Shown here: positions 36,301 to 50,200 of the stretch, one piece after another
Position numbering within the stretch: position 1 is the stretch's first letter
How the letters are laid out: each line of letters starts with the position of its first letter
Assembly: GCA_039619475.1 (NCBI GenBank)
Contig: CM077116.1
Location: 377,568,188 to 377,632,187, forward strand
Reading direction: 5' to 3'
Source of the DNA: Icerya purchasi
Lineage: Eukaryota; Arthropoda; Insecta; Hemiptera; Monophlebidae
DNA: 64,000 nucleotides
The notes under the pieces: model-generated
What the model saw: only the letters and a program-made list of their open reading frames with translations
Database searches by the model: none
What the model was told of the DNA's origin: nothing
Translations under genes and position numbers: made by a program

Positions 36301-39300
36301 TTCAGAAATTCTCAATGTATACTAAGCTTAAAATGATACTAAAGGAGCCAAGTTTCTCTCCGCTGATGTGGGACTGAATCTTGGGACCCACTCAAGATTG
36401 ACGGTTAAACATCTTAAAACGCACTCCTGATGCATGTAACCATATCAAGATTCCAATTTATTCCAATTACGTAAGTTTAACATAATGGTGACGGCCGAAA
36501 TAGTTTTTCGGGGAATTCCCACTCTAAAATTTTCTTCATTGATTTTCAATTCGAATTAATACAGGATAATTAACCATATTTGACCTTTAAAATTCCCACA
36601 CCCCCCTCTTTTAATGTTTCATATTATTGTGCCAGTAATTTTACGTTAAAAAGAAAGTTCAAAAAATTTCGTTGGTGAGAGGATGTATCCCCGACAACAG
36701 CTGCATTAATAAATTGCAATTACCATCAACGCTTGCACTAAAGCAGCAATAAAATAGTGTGTTATTGCAAGTTGATTTTAATTTTAATAATTATGGTTCT
36801 ACGTAACCATAACTAATTGGCGCATATTTATAATTTATTGTATTTATGTGTTTTGTATAAGTGAACAATTGGTTTTAATATGGAGCAGCAGATAATAACG
36901 TCTATGTGGCGAAGTATGTAAATGTTATAAAGTTACAAAAAACAGTAGTAAATATTTGTTGTTTGAAAAAAGGTATTACTCTGAGTTACGTAAGAAAAGA
37001 GTCAATAATCACAGTTTCTCAGCAAAAATTATGAAATTAAAAGTAAAAAAACTTTGCATAAAAGAAAAATTAAAGTAACTCTCTATAGAAGAAAAATTAA
37101 AGTAACTCTTTATAGAAGAAAAATAACTTTAATAAACAATTATTACAAATACACTCGAAATTTATATTATGAATATTAACACCAAAATTAAGCGTATTAT
37201 TAATGTAAAGTATACGCAATTAAATTACTTGCAGACATAAAGATACAGTGGGTTGTGATTATAGATTTCAACTGAGAATTTTAAATTTATCAAAGATAAA
37301 ATTAAATATGGATAAAGCTAATTTATTAAATAATGAATACAGATTAAATTTTATACACAAAAATGATAGCAGAACTATTAAAAATTTAATAATAGAAATT
37401 GAAAATTCAATTAATAATATACACCTTTATAAACAAGATTACAAGTAGGAAATGCAATTGCTGCTGAAATTAACAAGTTAGAAATATACACGGTTTTAAA
37501 TGAAACCCATGAAGAACTTGATCATAATATAGTTCCATACTCAGCTTCTGAGAGTCGGCTACTACCTATTCGCATATTTCAGCTGTACAGATGTAGGCAT
37601 AGTGTACTAGGCAATTGTTATATGTAACGCGAGTGTACACACGTAAGACTACATTCGGAACTGATTAGTAATCGTTCGATATTTTTAATTCAATTGTTCG
37701 ATTACAGTACTAGCGAGTTTGTTTATTATTTAAAACAAGAGTTGAACCAAATTTATTACCTTTTTTCAGCGGTCGAGTGTAATTATTGAAGTGAGATAAT
37801 ATGTTGCGGATCTTACTGGTCGGTCGGTAAAACTGTCTGCGTACGGAAGGAAATAATTGATCTAAATCATTGGCAATTGATAAGGAATCTGAAAGGAAAG
37901 ATGTGCAAAAAAGTTAACGCAATTAATTATTAAACAGCGAATAAATATAGCGAAAGTTGTTAAAGTCCACGCAGTGTGTATGCCGATTAAGAAAGCGGTT
38001 CACGAAATTATCAACTGCAAAAAGTAAACAATGGAAAAACCTACAGATATTCGGATTGTATCTAAAAATAAATTTCATTTTCTATTTCACGACGGATGCA
38101 TCGATGCAGTTTAGGAAAATATAGGTTTATGTTTGTATAATCAATAATTTTGCGTTGTATTATTGTACTTTCTTTGGTTTACATTCTTCGACTGTCATGA
38201 CTACCTCTGTTTGTCGACGGTAGATGCTTGTTGTATAGAAACAGAGATAGCCTTCGTGCGACAATTTATGTAGACAAGACTACGTTTGAGAAAGATTCGA
38301 AATGCTCGTTTCATTGTTCTGCATGTGTATAAAACACCAACCGGAATGCATATGCGCATGTTTGCCGGGGATATTCGAGATGGCATACGCAATTTACCAT
38401 AGGAGAAAGTAACGAAAAAACTTTCCAAAAACCATTTAATAGGTCCCGGAAATACTCTCAATATAGATTATTTTTATTCGCTTAATTTTTTTTTTTTTTT
38501 TTTTGGAAAATGTTTTTATAACTTTTTGACGAACTTTCTGTTTGAGGTTCTTAAAGACTTCTTCGAGTTAATTAGGAACCCTCGTAAGTTTTTTTACGGC
38601 TTTTATTATGATAACTGCGTTAGTGCTTTCGGAATTACGAAAAGTACGATTCTCGTACCGAAGATTTTTTTTTCTTTTAAGCGTGATAACAAAGACCCCG
38701 CGTCTAGAACCAATATGGGGTGAGGGAGATCAGCCATTAAATAGAAATTCGGTCAGAAATAGATAATAGAAAAGAATCAAGTATGGAAATGACCAGATAT
38801 ACGAAGCACAGCAACGAGCGGAGACGTCAAGTGCTAGGAGTTAAGGGTGAAAAATAGATCGTTCATTTGAGAGGGACGGATAGTGAAAAAGAATATGATC
38901 AAAAATCATAGAAAGCTTACTGTTCGGGTGAAGAGGGCAGAACGATGAAGATGTCAAGGAAAAACATAAAACAGAAGAAGATAATAATGAATGGCCAAGA
39001 CGCGAGCGAATAATGGAAACAATGGTAACGGGGACATTAAAGAAGTACGGGTTGGAAGAAAGCGTAGGTTGAACAGTCAGGTAGTGAGATAGATTATTAG
39101 AAAAGGACGGAGCATAAATTTCGGACCAGTACTGAGTATGCGTGGATATGGAACAACACTTTTTTCAACTTCTCGAATAATAATTTTTGTGAAAAAGAAA
39201 AAAAATGAACGAGGAGGAAAACTTATGAAATATCTTCTAATTCCACATAATTTTGGTTTCTTTTCAGCTTTTTTTGGCCTTTTCCTTTTCCTTTTTTTTT

Positions 39301-42300
39301 TTATACTATATTTCCGGAATTTATCTTAAATTCAGAACGACGAACTAATTGGATAACGTTTCAGGTTAGGAATGCGAGTTCTTGTCTGTCAGATACAATC
39401 AGTTTACAGATAGAGTGAACAATCGGAAAAAAAGATATGAAGAATTTTACATCATCCTCCGTTTTCTCATTAATAAACGACAGATGACGCGAAATATAAA
39501 GACGGCATTTTTCTTACGATACCTGTGAATGTAGATACAACGGTCATATTTTCTTGGCTTAATACTCTTAACGGATGCTCTTCTTGATCTACTTCCGGAA
39601 GAGGATTTTCCAATTTGCCCATGCAAAATGCGATGTCTTCCTCCGTGACCTATTGAACAATTATTAACTGAATAATTAACATCGTGCGAGTACAAGAGAT
39701 GTTACAATTTCTGTTACGTAATCTCTCGAATTTATAATCTTGGCTTCCTTTCGAGAATCGATTTTATTATTATAAACAACTGGTTTATTTATTTTTTTCA
39801 TTCATTTTATCGTCACGCAGAAATATATACTGAGTGCGTGAAGCTTTTACTAAATGAAACTTTAAAAATGATCGTTAGTAAGTAAATTTTGTGTCGAAAG
39901 ATTTGTTACGGGAATTAAAATTTTGTTCCGCCTTTTTTTTTTTTTTTTCCTGGTGGCGCCCATGCACCATTTTTAACTACAATGGTTATTACAGCACATG
40001 GGCCAGGGTAAAAAGGCTATTTCATAGTTTAGTTATTAAGTTGTTGGTCCTGAGAAAAGTGAGTAGCATTCGTATGCACGCTGGGTCATTTGCCAGTATA
40101 GTTGACAGAGGAATACCGGCAAAAGCGGAGCGGTCGAACACCGTACACTGTAGCAGTAGGTGTTCTACCGAAGGGTAAGAAGGGCAGGAATAGAAAGAGC
40201 ACGTGGTTGGGAGAGGGGTACCCTCAAGTATATAATTGTGTGAGACCGCCGTATGCCCAACTCGCAACCGATTTAACACAGCATATTCTCGACGCGTAAG
40301 GTAAAGAAAAGGGAACCATGGATCAGCCGTAAATTTTATGCACTTCATAAAAGATCGATCCCTTTGCCACTGGCTGATTCACTCAGCCATCATACGTTCA
40401 TGAAAATACATCTTCACTTTGCAGATTGGTGGCGCTGCAAACGGCATTGGTACGCGCAGAGCCGATTTGGACGCCATGTCGACTCGCTCGTTGCCTTGAA
40501 TTCCTATATGACTCGGCACCCACAAGAGCGTTACCTGATTTCTTGCTTGATGGAGCAGCTTCAACGTGTAATTGACTTTCAGGGCTAAGATATCCGTGTT
40601 GTTCTGTGAGGAGATCGATTTTAGAGAAGCCGAAGAGTCAGTCACTAAAAGTATGCTTCTATCTATACATCCTGACTCCAAACAAGTTACGAGGCTACTG
40701 TATACGGCGTACAATTGTCTTTTGAAAAGGGAGTAAATCAAATTTTATAAAATATGAACATAATATCATATTCGTAATATTCCATTCTTTTTTTTTTTTT
40801 TTTTGGCAATTGCTGCGTACTTGAATTTGAAACGCACCGACATTAATCGAGGATAATAACGTTATCACCAGAGTCGTTTTTACTGATATTTTAATACGCG
40901 AAGAAAAAATTCCAAATAACTTTTTTCCGAAGTGCACTCATTTTCATTTGTATAATGATCGCGCCTTTGCAATAATTGAAATTAAAAATTAATTAAACGA
41001 TATCTTTCAAAGAAGCAGATAATAGAGAACAATTCGTTTATTTTTCAAATTTATTCGGGCTCGTCAATTTAAATTTTTGAACTCACAATGCGAGCAACGG
41101 GATAGATCTACCTAAACAGAGTACCATTATACTTAACCAACTATACTAGGGTAGTCGATTGATTTGTTTTGGTTTTATGCGTGAAAAATCATACATTTCC
41201 GCTTGTGTATACGAATACGGTAAAAGATTTATGGGGCACTTTTTGGATCCTCCGTGAACGAATTAATTAATTTGAAGTCCAGGTAAACTATAGTAATATT
41301 TTAATTACGAATAGACTGAAATTATTAGAGTACATCCATTAGAACAGCGCTATTTATATTGCAGGGTGGATAACGAAGTATAATTTTTAAATTCTCGATT
41401 TATTCGCTGTTTCCTTGTGAGTAGAATAGTACAAAAGTTAACACGCACACACACGCACACACTGGTTTATATAACAACAAACCCGATCAACTGAGTGAAA
41501 ACAAGATATTAATAAGTAAAAAAAATATATTAATTTTTTTTAGTTATTTGAAGTTTTTTTATTCGCATTTTAAATTTTGTATCGTTGTGATGACTTCTAA
41601 TTCCAACAATATATGTTCAATATTACAAAAGTTACTAATTAATTTATAAACACGTCGATTGTGACATTCTTCCTCATTTCTCGTTTTTCTTTTCTTTTCT
41701 TTGTAGTGCCATACTCAAATTCTGAGTGCAGGCGACTACCTATTTGTACATGCTAGCTGTACAGATCTAATATGCTGGGCAGTTGTTGTGTGCAATGTAA
41801 GTATACACACAAAAGACTACACTTGGAACTGGTATTGTGAATGTTTAATTTATCGATATACAAATGTTGTAGTACCACGCGTGTTTTTGTCTGCTTCACA
41901 TCAATTAGCGCGCGTATGGTGGTGTATGCATGTTTGTCATTGCCTTCCACGTCACTATTAGCGGTTAATTTAATTATTTACTTTTGTAATTTCTGTCACC
42001 GTTTATCATCGAACTCAACACTTCTGTAACGGAAGTTGAGTGCTCTAGAAACGTTTCGCCATGAGCCATAAAATTTATTTGAAATCTAACGTTTATATAT
42101 GTATATGTGCTTGTATATTAATTTAATCCAATTAAATTTTCTGCTTTATAGCGTTTATAGTTTTATTATTTTATCAACTATTTAACAAACGAAATGGAAT
42201 ACGCTACATTTCATTCAAGTTTGTTGCATTTTCTATAATGGATGTGAGAAATGAACAATCGCTCGTTTTAAGTAAAAAATAAAAAATAAAAATTCCATGA

Positions 42301-44235
42301 TTATTTTAAAATTTAATTTTAATAAAAGTAATGCAAACTTTTAATTTCTTTAAAAAAAAAAAAAACAAGGTTGAAATTACAACGTAAAATATAATTACAA
42401 GTTTCCAGAATATTAAGCAGGCATCCCCTGTATTTGCAATGTATGACTTTAAAAGATATTATTACTATGAGTTACATTGCGGCAAATATTTGTTTTTTTA
42501 CGATAGAATCATTATAAAAGTTTTTTATTTCCCCAAGTACTGCTCATATACATAAAATTAAGTAACTAAAAAAAAACACCTCTTTTGGGTGAAAATATAT
42601 ATTTTCGAAAACCACAAATAATTAAGAAATGTTTTTATTTTTATTTTTAAAGGAATTTTCTCTTAAAGTGTCGTCTGGCTGTATTTACTTTTTCCAAATT
42701 TTACGACAAAATTCCCATTTTTTTCGCATGAAGGGCCATCCTATATTAAAATTTATCTGCTTGTAATATAGTATATGATATTGTTTTTTTTGATTATTCG
42801 TGTACTTCCATAAAATAAAAGTTGTTTGATTAATTAAAATAACCACTTACATATATATATATACACGCACACGCACCCACCCACACACACACACACACAT
42901 GTGTATATATGTATATATTTAGTCTATAATTTCAGTTCACTCGCAATCACAAAATCATTATTGTATCTAAAATAAAGTAAATTTATAATTTCACGAATGC
43001 AAAATGGGATATTATTCAATTCTACTGAATATTCCGGTTTAATTCATTTTTTATTATTTCGCATCCTTTAAAGATGATTATAATACGCGAAGTCGAAAGT
43101 GAGCTGAAAAAATCGAAATTAGTTGATATTTTGTATTTTCTGTTTTCGCTTAAATTTTTTTTCGTTTTCTATTACTTTAAATGTTTCTTCTAAACCGAAT
43201 TCAGTTTTAATTCAAAAGATAAAACTCTTTATTACAGTTGCGTAAAACAAAAAAATAACGAATGCTCCGAGGGAAATTATATTTTTAATAATTTGTTTGT
43301 AGAAAAAAAGAAATATATTTATTCAACCTAAATTTGCGCAGTTAGAGTATTTTATTTTTATCGTTTTTTTTTTTTTTTCTTTCCTGGAAAAAGTGTAACA
43401 TTTACACATAGTATAAATTAAAATGCAAGTAAGCACTTGCCTGCAAACAACAGTCTTGCATAGGCACTGGTTCCTCCGGTTCCTCAACTTCGATAAATTC
43501 CAGTTCCATTTCTTCGTTATAATTATTAATATCATCGTTCTCGCTACCATCGCCGCGTCTTTCAAAATCACTTATGTATTCTGATATAAATACGAGAATA
43601 AAAAAATTAATAATTGCGCCGGTGTTCGTACGATAAATTAACGTAATTAGCCGAGATCACTTTGGATCCTTTCACGATTTATACAAATTACTTTTTTTTT
43701 CCCCATATTAAAAACAATAAAAATTACATTTTTTAAATTGGCATCGTATATATGTATATTACACGTTCATCTTTATTCTTTTGGGTTATGCTGTTTAATA
43801 AAACAATCCATTCCTATTACGATTAATATCACGAATCGAGAAATATTTATTCAATATGTTTGCAAACATAAAAAGCAATATGTTTCGTAGCAATAAGATA
43901 TATTCACGCTATTTATAATTTAATCTTTCATTTTAAATTGTGAATTCCACGAACACCATCTTGTTGCTACGAAATATATTGCTTTTTCGTTCTTATGTGC
44001 TGGTTAAATATTTTCTGGTTCGCGATATTATTACATTTAATTTCCTTTCGGTATTCTTTTTTTCTTAATTAGGAGACATATTCAGCTATTGTAAGTATAC
44101 ATACTATAATTTCATCTTTACTAATGTGTTTTAGAATACTGCCAAAATGTTTAATGTTCGTTTATATTTAGATTGCTGGCGTTTTTGTAATTTCCATGAT
44201 TTTTATTACTTTTTTCCATATTAGCGCCAAAGCTG

Positions 44236-44269
<34 letters not shown>

Positions 44270-47200
44270 ATTATAATAGTGTGATTTTTTTTTGCTGGAA
44301 ATTTATTTCGATATTTAGTTATGTCCAGAGATCTCGTATATTTTAAAGTTCAGTCTCGTTTTTCAAACTTCACGGTTTTCGCATTTATTCCGTACATTCG
44401 TAAATTACAAATGCCGCATTTATTTAACTTCTGATATTTGCAAGATGTTGCCTCAATTTTATAATTTCTAACCGTTCCAAACAATTTGCTTTCGCAAATA
44501 AAGGGGGATTATCTGCTAAAAATTTTTTCATTACGTCATGAAATATGACGGTGCGCGGATATATTCTGAGAAAGGTATGAATAAAATAAGCTGAAAAAAA
44601 AAAAACGAAAAAAAAAAAGGACAAGCTTACCTTTATTATTAAAACCTTCAATGTCATCCGGACTGCGTGATTTTGAATCTTCCAGCTGCTCGGTTTCGTT
44701 ACTTTCTTTGGCATCTTCATTGGCTGAAACAAAGTCAACGGTTTCCTTTTCTTCGTCCTCCTCTTCTTGACCGCTGGCGATGCCTCTGCCGTTGTCACTT
44801 TCATTGTCTAGACAGGTTTTAAAAGTTGTCAGTTCGCGGTACGGTTGCTGGTGATGATGTTTCTTGTCGGTTACGGTCCTATGATGGTAGGACTGTAACT
44901 GATCGTACTGCGACTCCACCCATTTTTTTATCATGTTCTTCTTGTAGCTGTCCATGAAGCCGTAACTGTTATTCGAGGAAGACGATGAGCAGGGCAGATT
45001 CAGTGAAGAATACGGCGAACATCGGCTACTGCTGGTCGTCGGACCATCTACCCACATTTCTCGCTTGCCCAAGTTCAACAGTTGACCCGTTCCGTCTTTT
45101 TTCAGCATGTGCACGTTTCTGCCTTCAGCCACCTTCGATTTCGGAATTCGAGGACCGTCTATCCAGCGTTCTTCCGAGTACTGGCCGCTGCCGTGCAGCG
45201 AAGGCATTTTTTCTTTGGCCGAGCAGTTTGTTTTGGTCACCGTTCGGACTGGGGACGATTTGGCGCTGCTAAAACCGGCCGTCGGCGATGAAGACGACGG
45301 CGATTTGCCGTGTCTTAGTCTATTTTGATAATGCGAAGGACTGTAGTTCTTATTGTTACGATGATCGAACGAACGTTGCGGAGATCCCGGAACGGATCTG
45401 GAGTTAAATTGAGCCGGCCGCTTCAGGTGTGACGGATGATAGCGACCCTCGAAATCGGATTCTTTCAGTACTTTTCCGATAGCGCCGCGGTTATCGGTCG
45501 AGTTTAGATGCGGGATGAAGACTGGCGGATGTTCGCCGTCCGTTTCCTCGGAAGGTCCCAGGTAAATTACCGTATCGGCCGACTGTTCGCTACTGGAAGG
45601 TTCGAAATCGCTACTATTAGTTAGTCGAGCATTTTCTTCGACCGTGTTCACTCCGCTTGAAATACCTGTAAACTATCCGTTCGAGAACATATTACATAGT
45701 AGAATTAAGAATAAACGCCTGTACCGCTGTCTAGAGCGCTATGAAAGTTTGTTCAGCTCTAATAATATTTACACATTCCGTATAAAATTTTAATCGACTG
45801 AAACCTTTGGAATTCGATTTCGTACTAAAAATATCTATCGAAAGAACTATTCTCTTCGAGATATCCTTCCGTAACCTTAAACGAGCAGTTAACTGCCGGG
45901 ATTCTCGCCTCATAGATTTTTGTCGAGTTCTATTTCGCTATTTACCACGTGTCTCTATCTATTTGCATCGTTTTCTCGTACAGATGTCGTTGCTATGTCT
46001 ATCGCACTTTTTTCCCTTCTTCAGATCATATTTTTCGATATTTCCCCCCGTTTTCTGTTGTTCTATAACAGCTCGGCATTTTATTTTTCAGATTCTATGA
46101 AAACTTGGCTTTCTCATTATTTCAAACGGTCCTTTTTATGTGCCTTCTCTGATGTTACGACTTCCGCTTACAATCGAATTCTCGTGTCTAATATTAATCA
46201 TTAGGCTAACCGGTCCGAGAAACAATAAAACTGAAGAAAAAATAGATATCGTATCAGGGCGAGAGGAAAAAAGTGTTCTTACTTTTCAGCACGTAAACAT
46301 GGAGGAGAGGCTCAGAATGAAACAAGGCAATAGGAATATAATCCTCGGATACCGGAACGTAGCAAAAGAATAAAACGGGCGTGAGCCTTGGAACGATGAA
46401 GTTAATGGAGACAAAGAATATAATAATTTTTATGATTATGCGCGGAACTTATTTTGAAATATTAGGCGCGTTTTTATGGGTTTATTATTTTACCGTATCG
46501 GAGTTTAATGTTTCGAGAAATAGAACTACGAACCATGAGGAGAACTCGATTAATTATAAAAGACAGATTTGCAGAGACGCGTGACAAACGAATCTTATCA
46601 ATAACGAAAACAGTAGGTTTAAAAAGAGTTCCATTGTAATCTGTTACCGTTGACTTTCTTGTTCTATTGCTGTTTTAGATTCTTGGTCTCTTATAAAACT
46701 GTCTTTCTGTTTTGGAATTTTATTTCCCTCACTCGTTATTATCTTTGCTGCCATCTTCATAGTTTACGTACACAACTTCCACTGCTCTGAATAAACACTT
46801 GCACATCTTCTCTCTGCGTATCTCTAAGCACGTCGCCTATACTGGATTCATTGAAAAACTTATTTGATCCCGTGTAAGTTTGTAACATGCTCGTAGAAAC
46901 TATTCTAGCAACAACAAAGTAATGAATTTTACAGTTAAATATGAAACTGCGAGTTGAGTTGTGTTGGATGAAATCTTTAAAATCGTCTGTCACTCATCTG
47001 TTTGCTTGTCCGTGGATCGATCAGAGTCGGTGGCGTCACGTTAAACGTTTCAAATTGAAGTAGAAAAAACCATTACATTAAGCAGCCTTAAAGTACAAAC
47101 TAGCTAGAAATTAGCATGTGTTACTTGAAACCTCATCGAATATATTTAACGTTTCGAAAAAGAACGGACATTGAAAGACTTTTTTTCTTTTTTTTTTCGG

Positions 47201-50200
47201 GTTATAAATTACCAGTTGCGCGTGATGCACATTATTTTGAAGTGAAAAGAATACAAATAGATTGAAATAAGTAAACTATCGAACAGAATATAACGTAGAA
47301 AGAACATATGTGTGTTATACTGTGTTAGTATATTTACTTCAGAAATGGCCAAATTTCAGTTGAAAATATCATTGACATACGTGTAACGAAAAAAAATTAG
47401 TTCACTATTACGTTTAAACTTTTTTTATTCGTATATCGAGCCATTTCGAATTGAGAAATTTCTTAATATTTCGTTCTAATAATAAATAAAAGTGCTTCTG
47501 TTTTATTACGGTTTGACTTTTCATTAACTACTCATGCAAAACTATCATTGCCAACACGATTATCCTTCAGGGAGTAGAGGTCGCTGCAAAAGTTTCTTCC
47601 TTACGACTTCTTAGGCGCTGTCTTCTTACGACGGGATTTTAAATAGTGGCAAATTCCATTTCTTTCTTCTTGTATCCTCTCACATGCTTTATCTTTCTTC
47701 TTCCTAATATCTTAACATCCTGCTTGCGAGGAAATACATTAGGCTAAGGGGAACCTCAGATTGTCTTGCCACTGGATACTCCCTCGGGCCTCGCTCTTGC
47801 TTCAATTCATTTTATTTTTTAAAATGCTTGGGAAAAATATCAACAATTACCGATATATTTCTTATAGAATTATCGGAAATGACACTGTCGGATGCTTGTA
47901 ACAGGCGCAAGTCAGACAGTGCACGGTCACATCTAAAACATCTCATCCGAATCTCCCCCCGTATCATATAAATGTGACACTTTCCGAGTGGGACAACACA
48001 TTTGCGAGAAAAATAGAAACATCTCGGGGAATACCACCGGAGGAAGAAAGACTGCCTAGGAAGTTTGCAACCTGAAATACTAGAACTTTTCTGGATACAA
48101 AAAAATTAACAATACCGCGCCGAACAGAGGTTGTTTAGCAAGAATTAAAAGATGCAGCAGTTACTTGAATGACAATTATCAGTCATCGTACTTTCAAGAA
48201 CAGACCATGAAGCAACTCTTACTCTCCGATACCAGTGAAATACAGAAGAAAAAGGTACATTTCCCTCCGGATTCCCGGATGATAATTCTTCTACAACACC
48301 TATTGTGAAAAGTAAATTTCAGCTGACGAAGAGTCAATCCTAAACAAAAAAATTAAACTAATTCTATTAGAACTTCTAAGAAAAAAACGTTACATATTCC
48401 GTAACGTTTTTTTCATATTATCACTGACGCAATATATACTTGATCGTTCGAACCTTGCCGGAGTTTCGCAGATATGAGATACTTAAGGAAAGGTGTTGGT
48501 TTTAATTGGCTTTATCATTCGCGTAGGAATTTCTAATTGTAGTCTATTGACAATACGCAATTCGCAGATTTCCTTAGTAGCTTTTGCAGAACACTTTCAT
48601 TATAACTTCCGTTACATCGATATAAAAAAGCTTTTTCATATTCCCCTGGGGCTTAAAAATCACATAACCATCAATAACGACAACACGTTATCATTTGATT
48701 TTCAACACGTTATCATTTGATTTTCAACCGGTTGTCTTCGTGTTACAACGTTTATGCCCTAATTCACGAACAATTCAATTTATTCACGTTATCCCCTTAA
48801 AGGCATTAACGGAAGACTTCCGTCATTGGAAATTCGTCTTGCCAACCAACTTACCGATAATTTCCCGTTTCGCAAGAAACGCATATTGCAAAATTTTTCG
48901 AGAAATTATTTATTTATTTCGGTCTAACAGAGTTAATCGACTGGCAAATTTTACGTCAAAACTATAGGATCCCTTACTTAAGCGCTGCCAAGGATGCGGC
49001 CGGGTTGCATATAGGAGAAAGTAAAAAGAAAAATTAACAGGCCATCCTATTTTTGTCGCTGCGTCTAGTAGCTTAACAGTTTCCGGCAGCCTGTTACGGT
49101 TTGTTATCAGTTTGCTTAAGAAACGATACACGCATACACTCTCTCAGAGTACGTCGAAAAATGATTTTTTCTTTTTCACTTTGACTAGTAATTTTAAAAT
49201 TCAAAATCAAAATAATCGAAATTAAGGTGAAATATTTAATGTTGCGAGCACTTACCTTTATTTTCTTACGTCTCATTCGATGGATTCGCGATGCAAACTG
49301 GACAGTTGTCAACGTTTCGCAGTAGTGTTCGGCACGTCTAGAAACGTGAGCGATCATTGCCGCATGGCATGTTAACGAACCCAGACATTCTTTCAGTACC
49401 TGCGTTATTTTCTGTTCCCTGTGTACATGTCATAATAGCTGGTTAAGTTCTCTTTCATCAGCCAATACGTGTAACGCGTACAAAATTAAGTTAAAAATAC
49501 AAGAAGATCGGCCTTCTTCGGTATTTACCAGTCTCATTCTCCTTCACCTCTGTTTACCTTTTCTTTTCGGTCCTTCCTGACCTCAGGTTTCCTCTCTCGC
49601 TCTTCTATATCTATTAATGAAAAAAAAAAAAAAAATGATATTTTAATGTTGTCTATTTCCGATGACGCACTTGGCCGGAATCACTGAAGCAAATGCATAC
49701 GATATTAGCACATAATATGTTGATTGGAATTTTGCTACTAATAAGCTCGTCCCATGTCCGTTTCATTAAACAGCAAATCCTTAACATTCGCAATACATTC
49801 TAAAACGCTTTCGTGGACGTAAACTTCGTGAATGTGTCGAGTCTTCTGTAAATTAAGCGGAATAAAAATTTCCCCAATTAACTGCTTAAAGCGTAAATTA
49901 ATTTAAAATAATTTAAAGAATAATAAATTTGCCGATTTCACTGAGTTTTCTCTTGTAATAAGAAGAAGAACAAGTTAACTAAAACTAGGCGTAAGAAGGA
50001 TTTTAAAATAATCGTACGCGCGTAAAGATAAATTTTATAAATTATTACGTTCAGCATGACAGGGTCGTATAAAAATACTACTTTTTTGTAAATTTTGACA
50101 TTAGAAAGATTGAAAATTTTCAGAAAACAGATTTTGTTAGTTTTAAAAACTTCCATTACCTTTTTGAAACTAGTGCTTTAGTAAATTATAAGAGTACTTT

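Noticed and set aside
43323..43571. 82-codon minus-strand frame overlapping the acidic kinesin exon
   Set aside because: It is another frame of the exon running through the donor into intron. The exon frame at 43441-43580 carries the conserved EVEEPEEPVP motif and matches neighbours in phase.
44985..45328. Plus-strand frames opposite the large kinesin exon
   Set aside because: They are complementary to a well-supported exon with KIF26 motifs on the minus strand and show no domain.
45807..46204. Overlapping plus-strand hydrophobic frames
   Set aside because: Two overlapping frames in a kinesin intron, both Phe/Ser/Leu-rich as expected from T-rich DNA, without start context, domain or splice partners.
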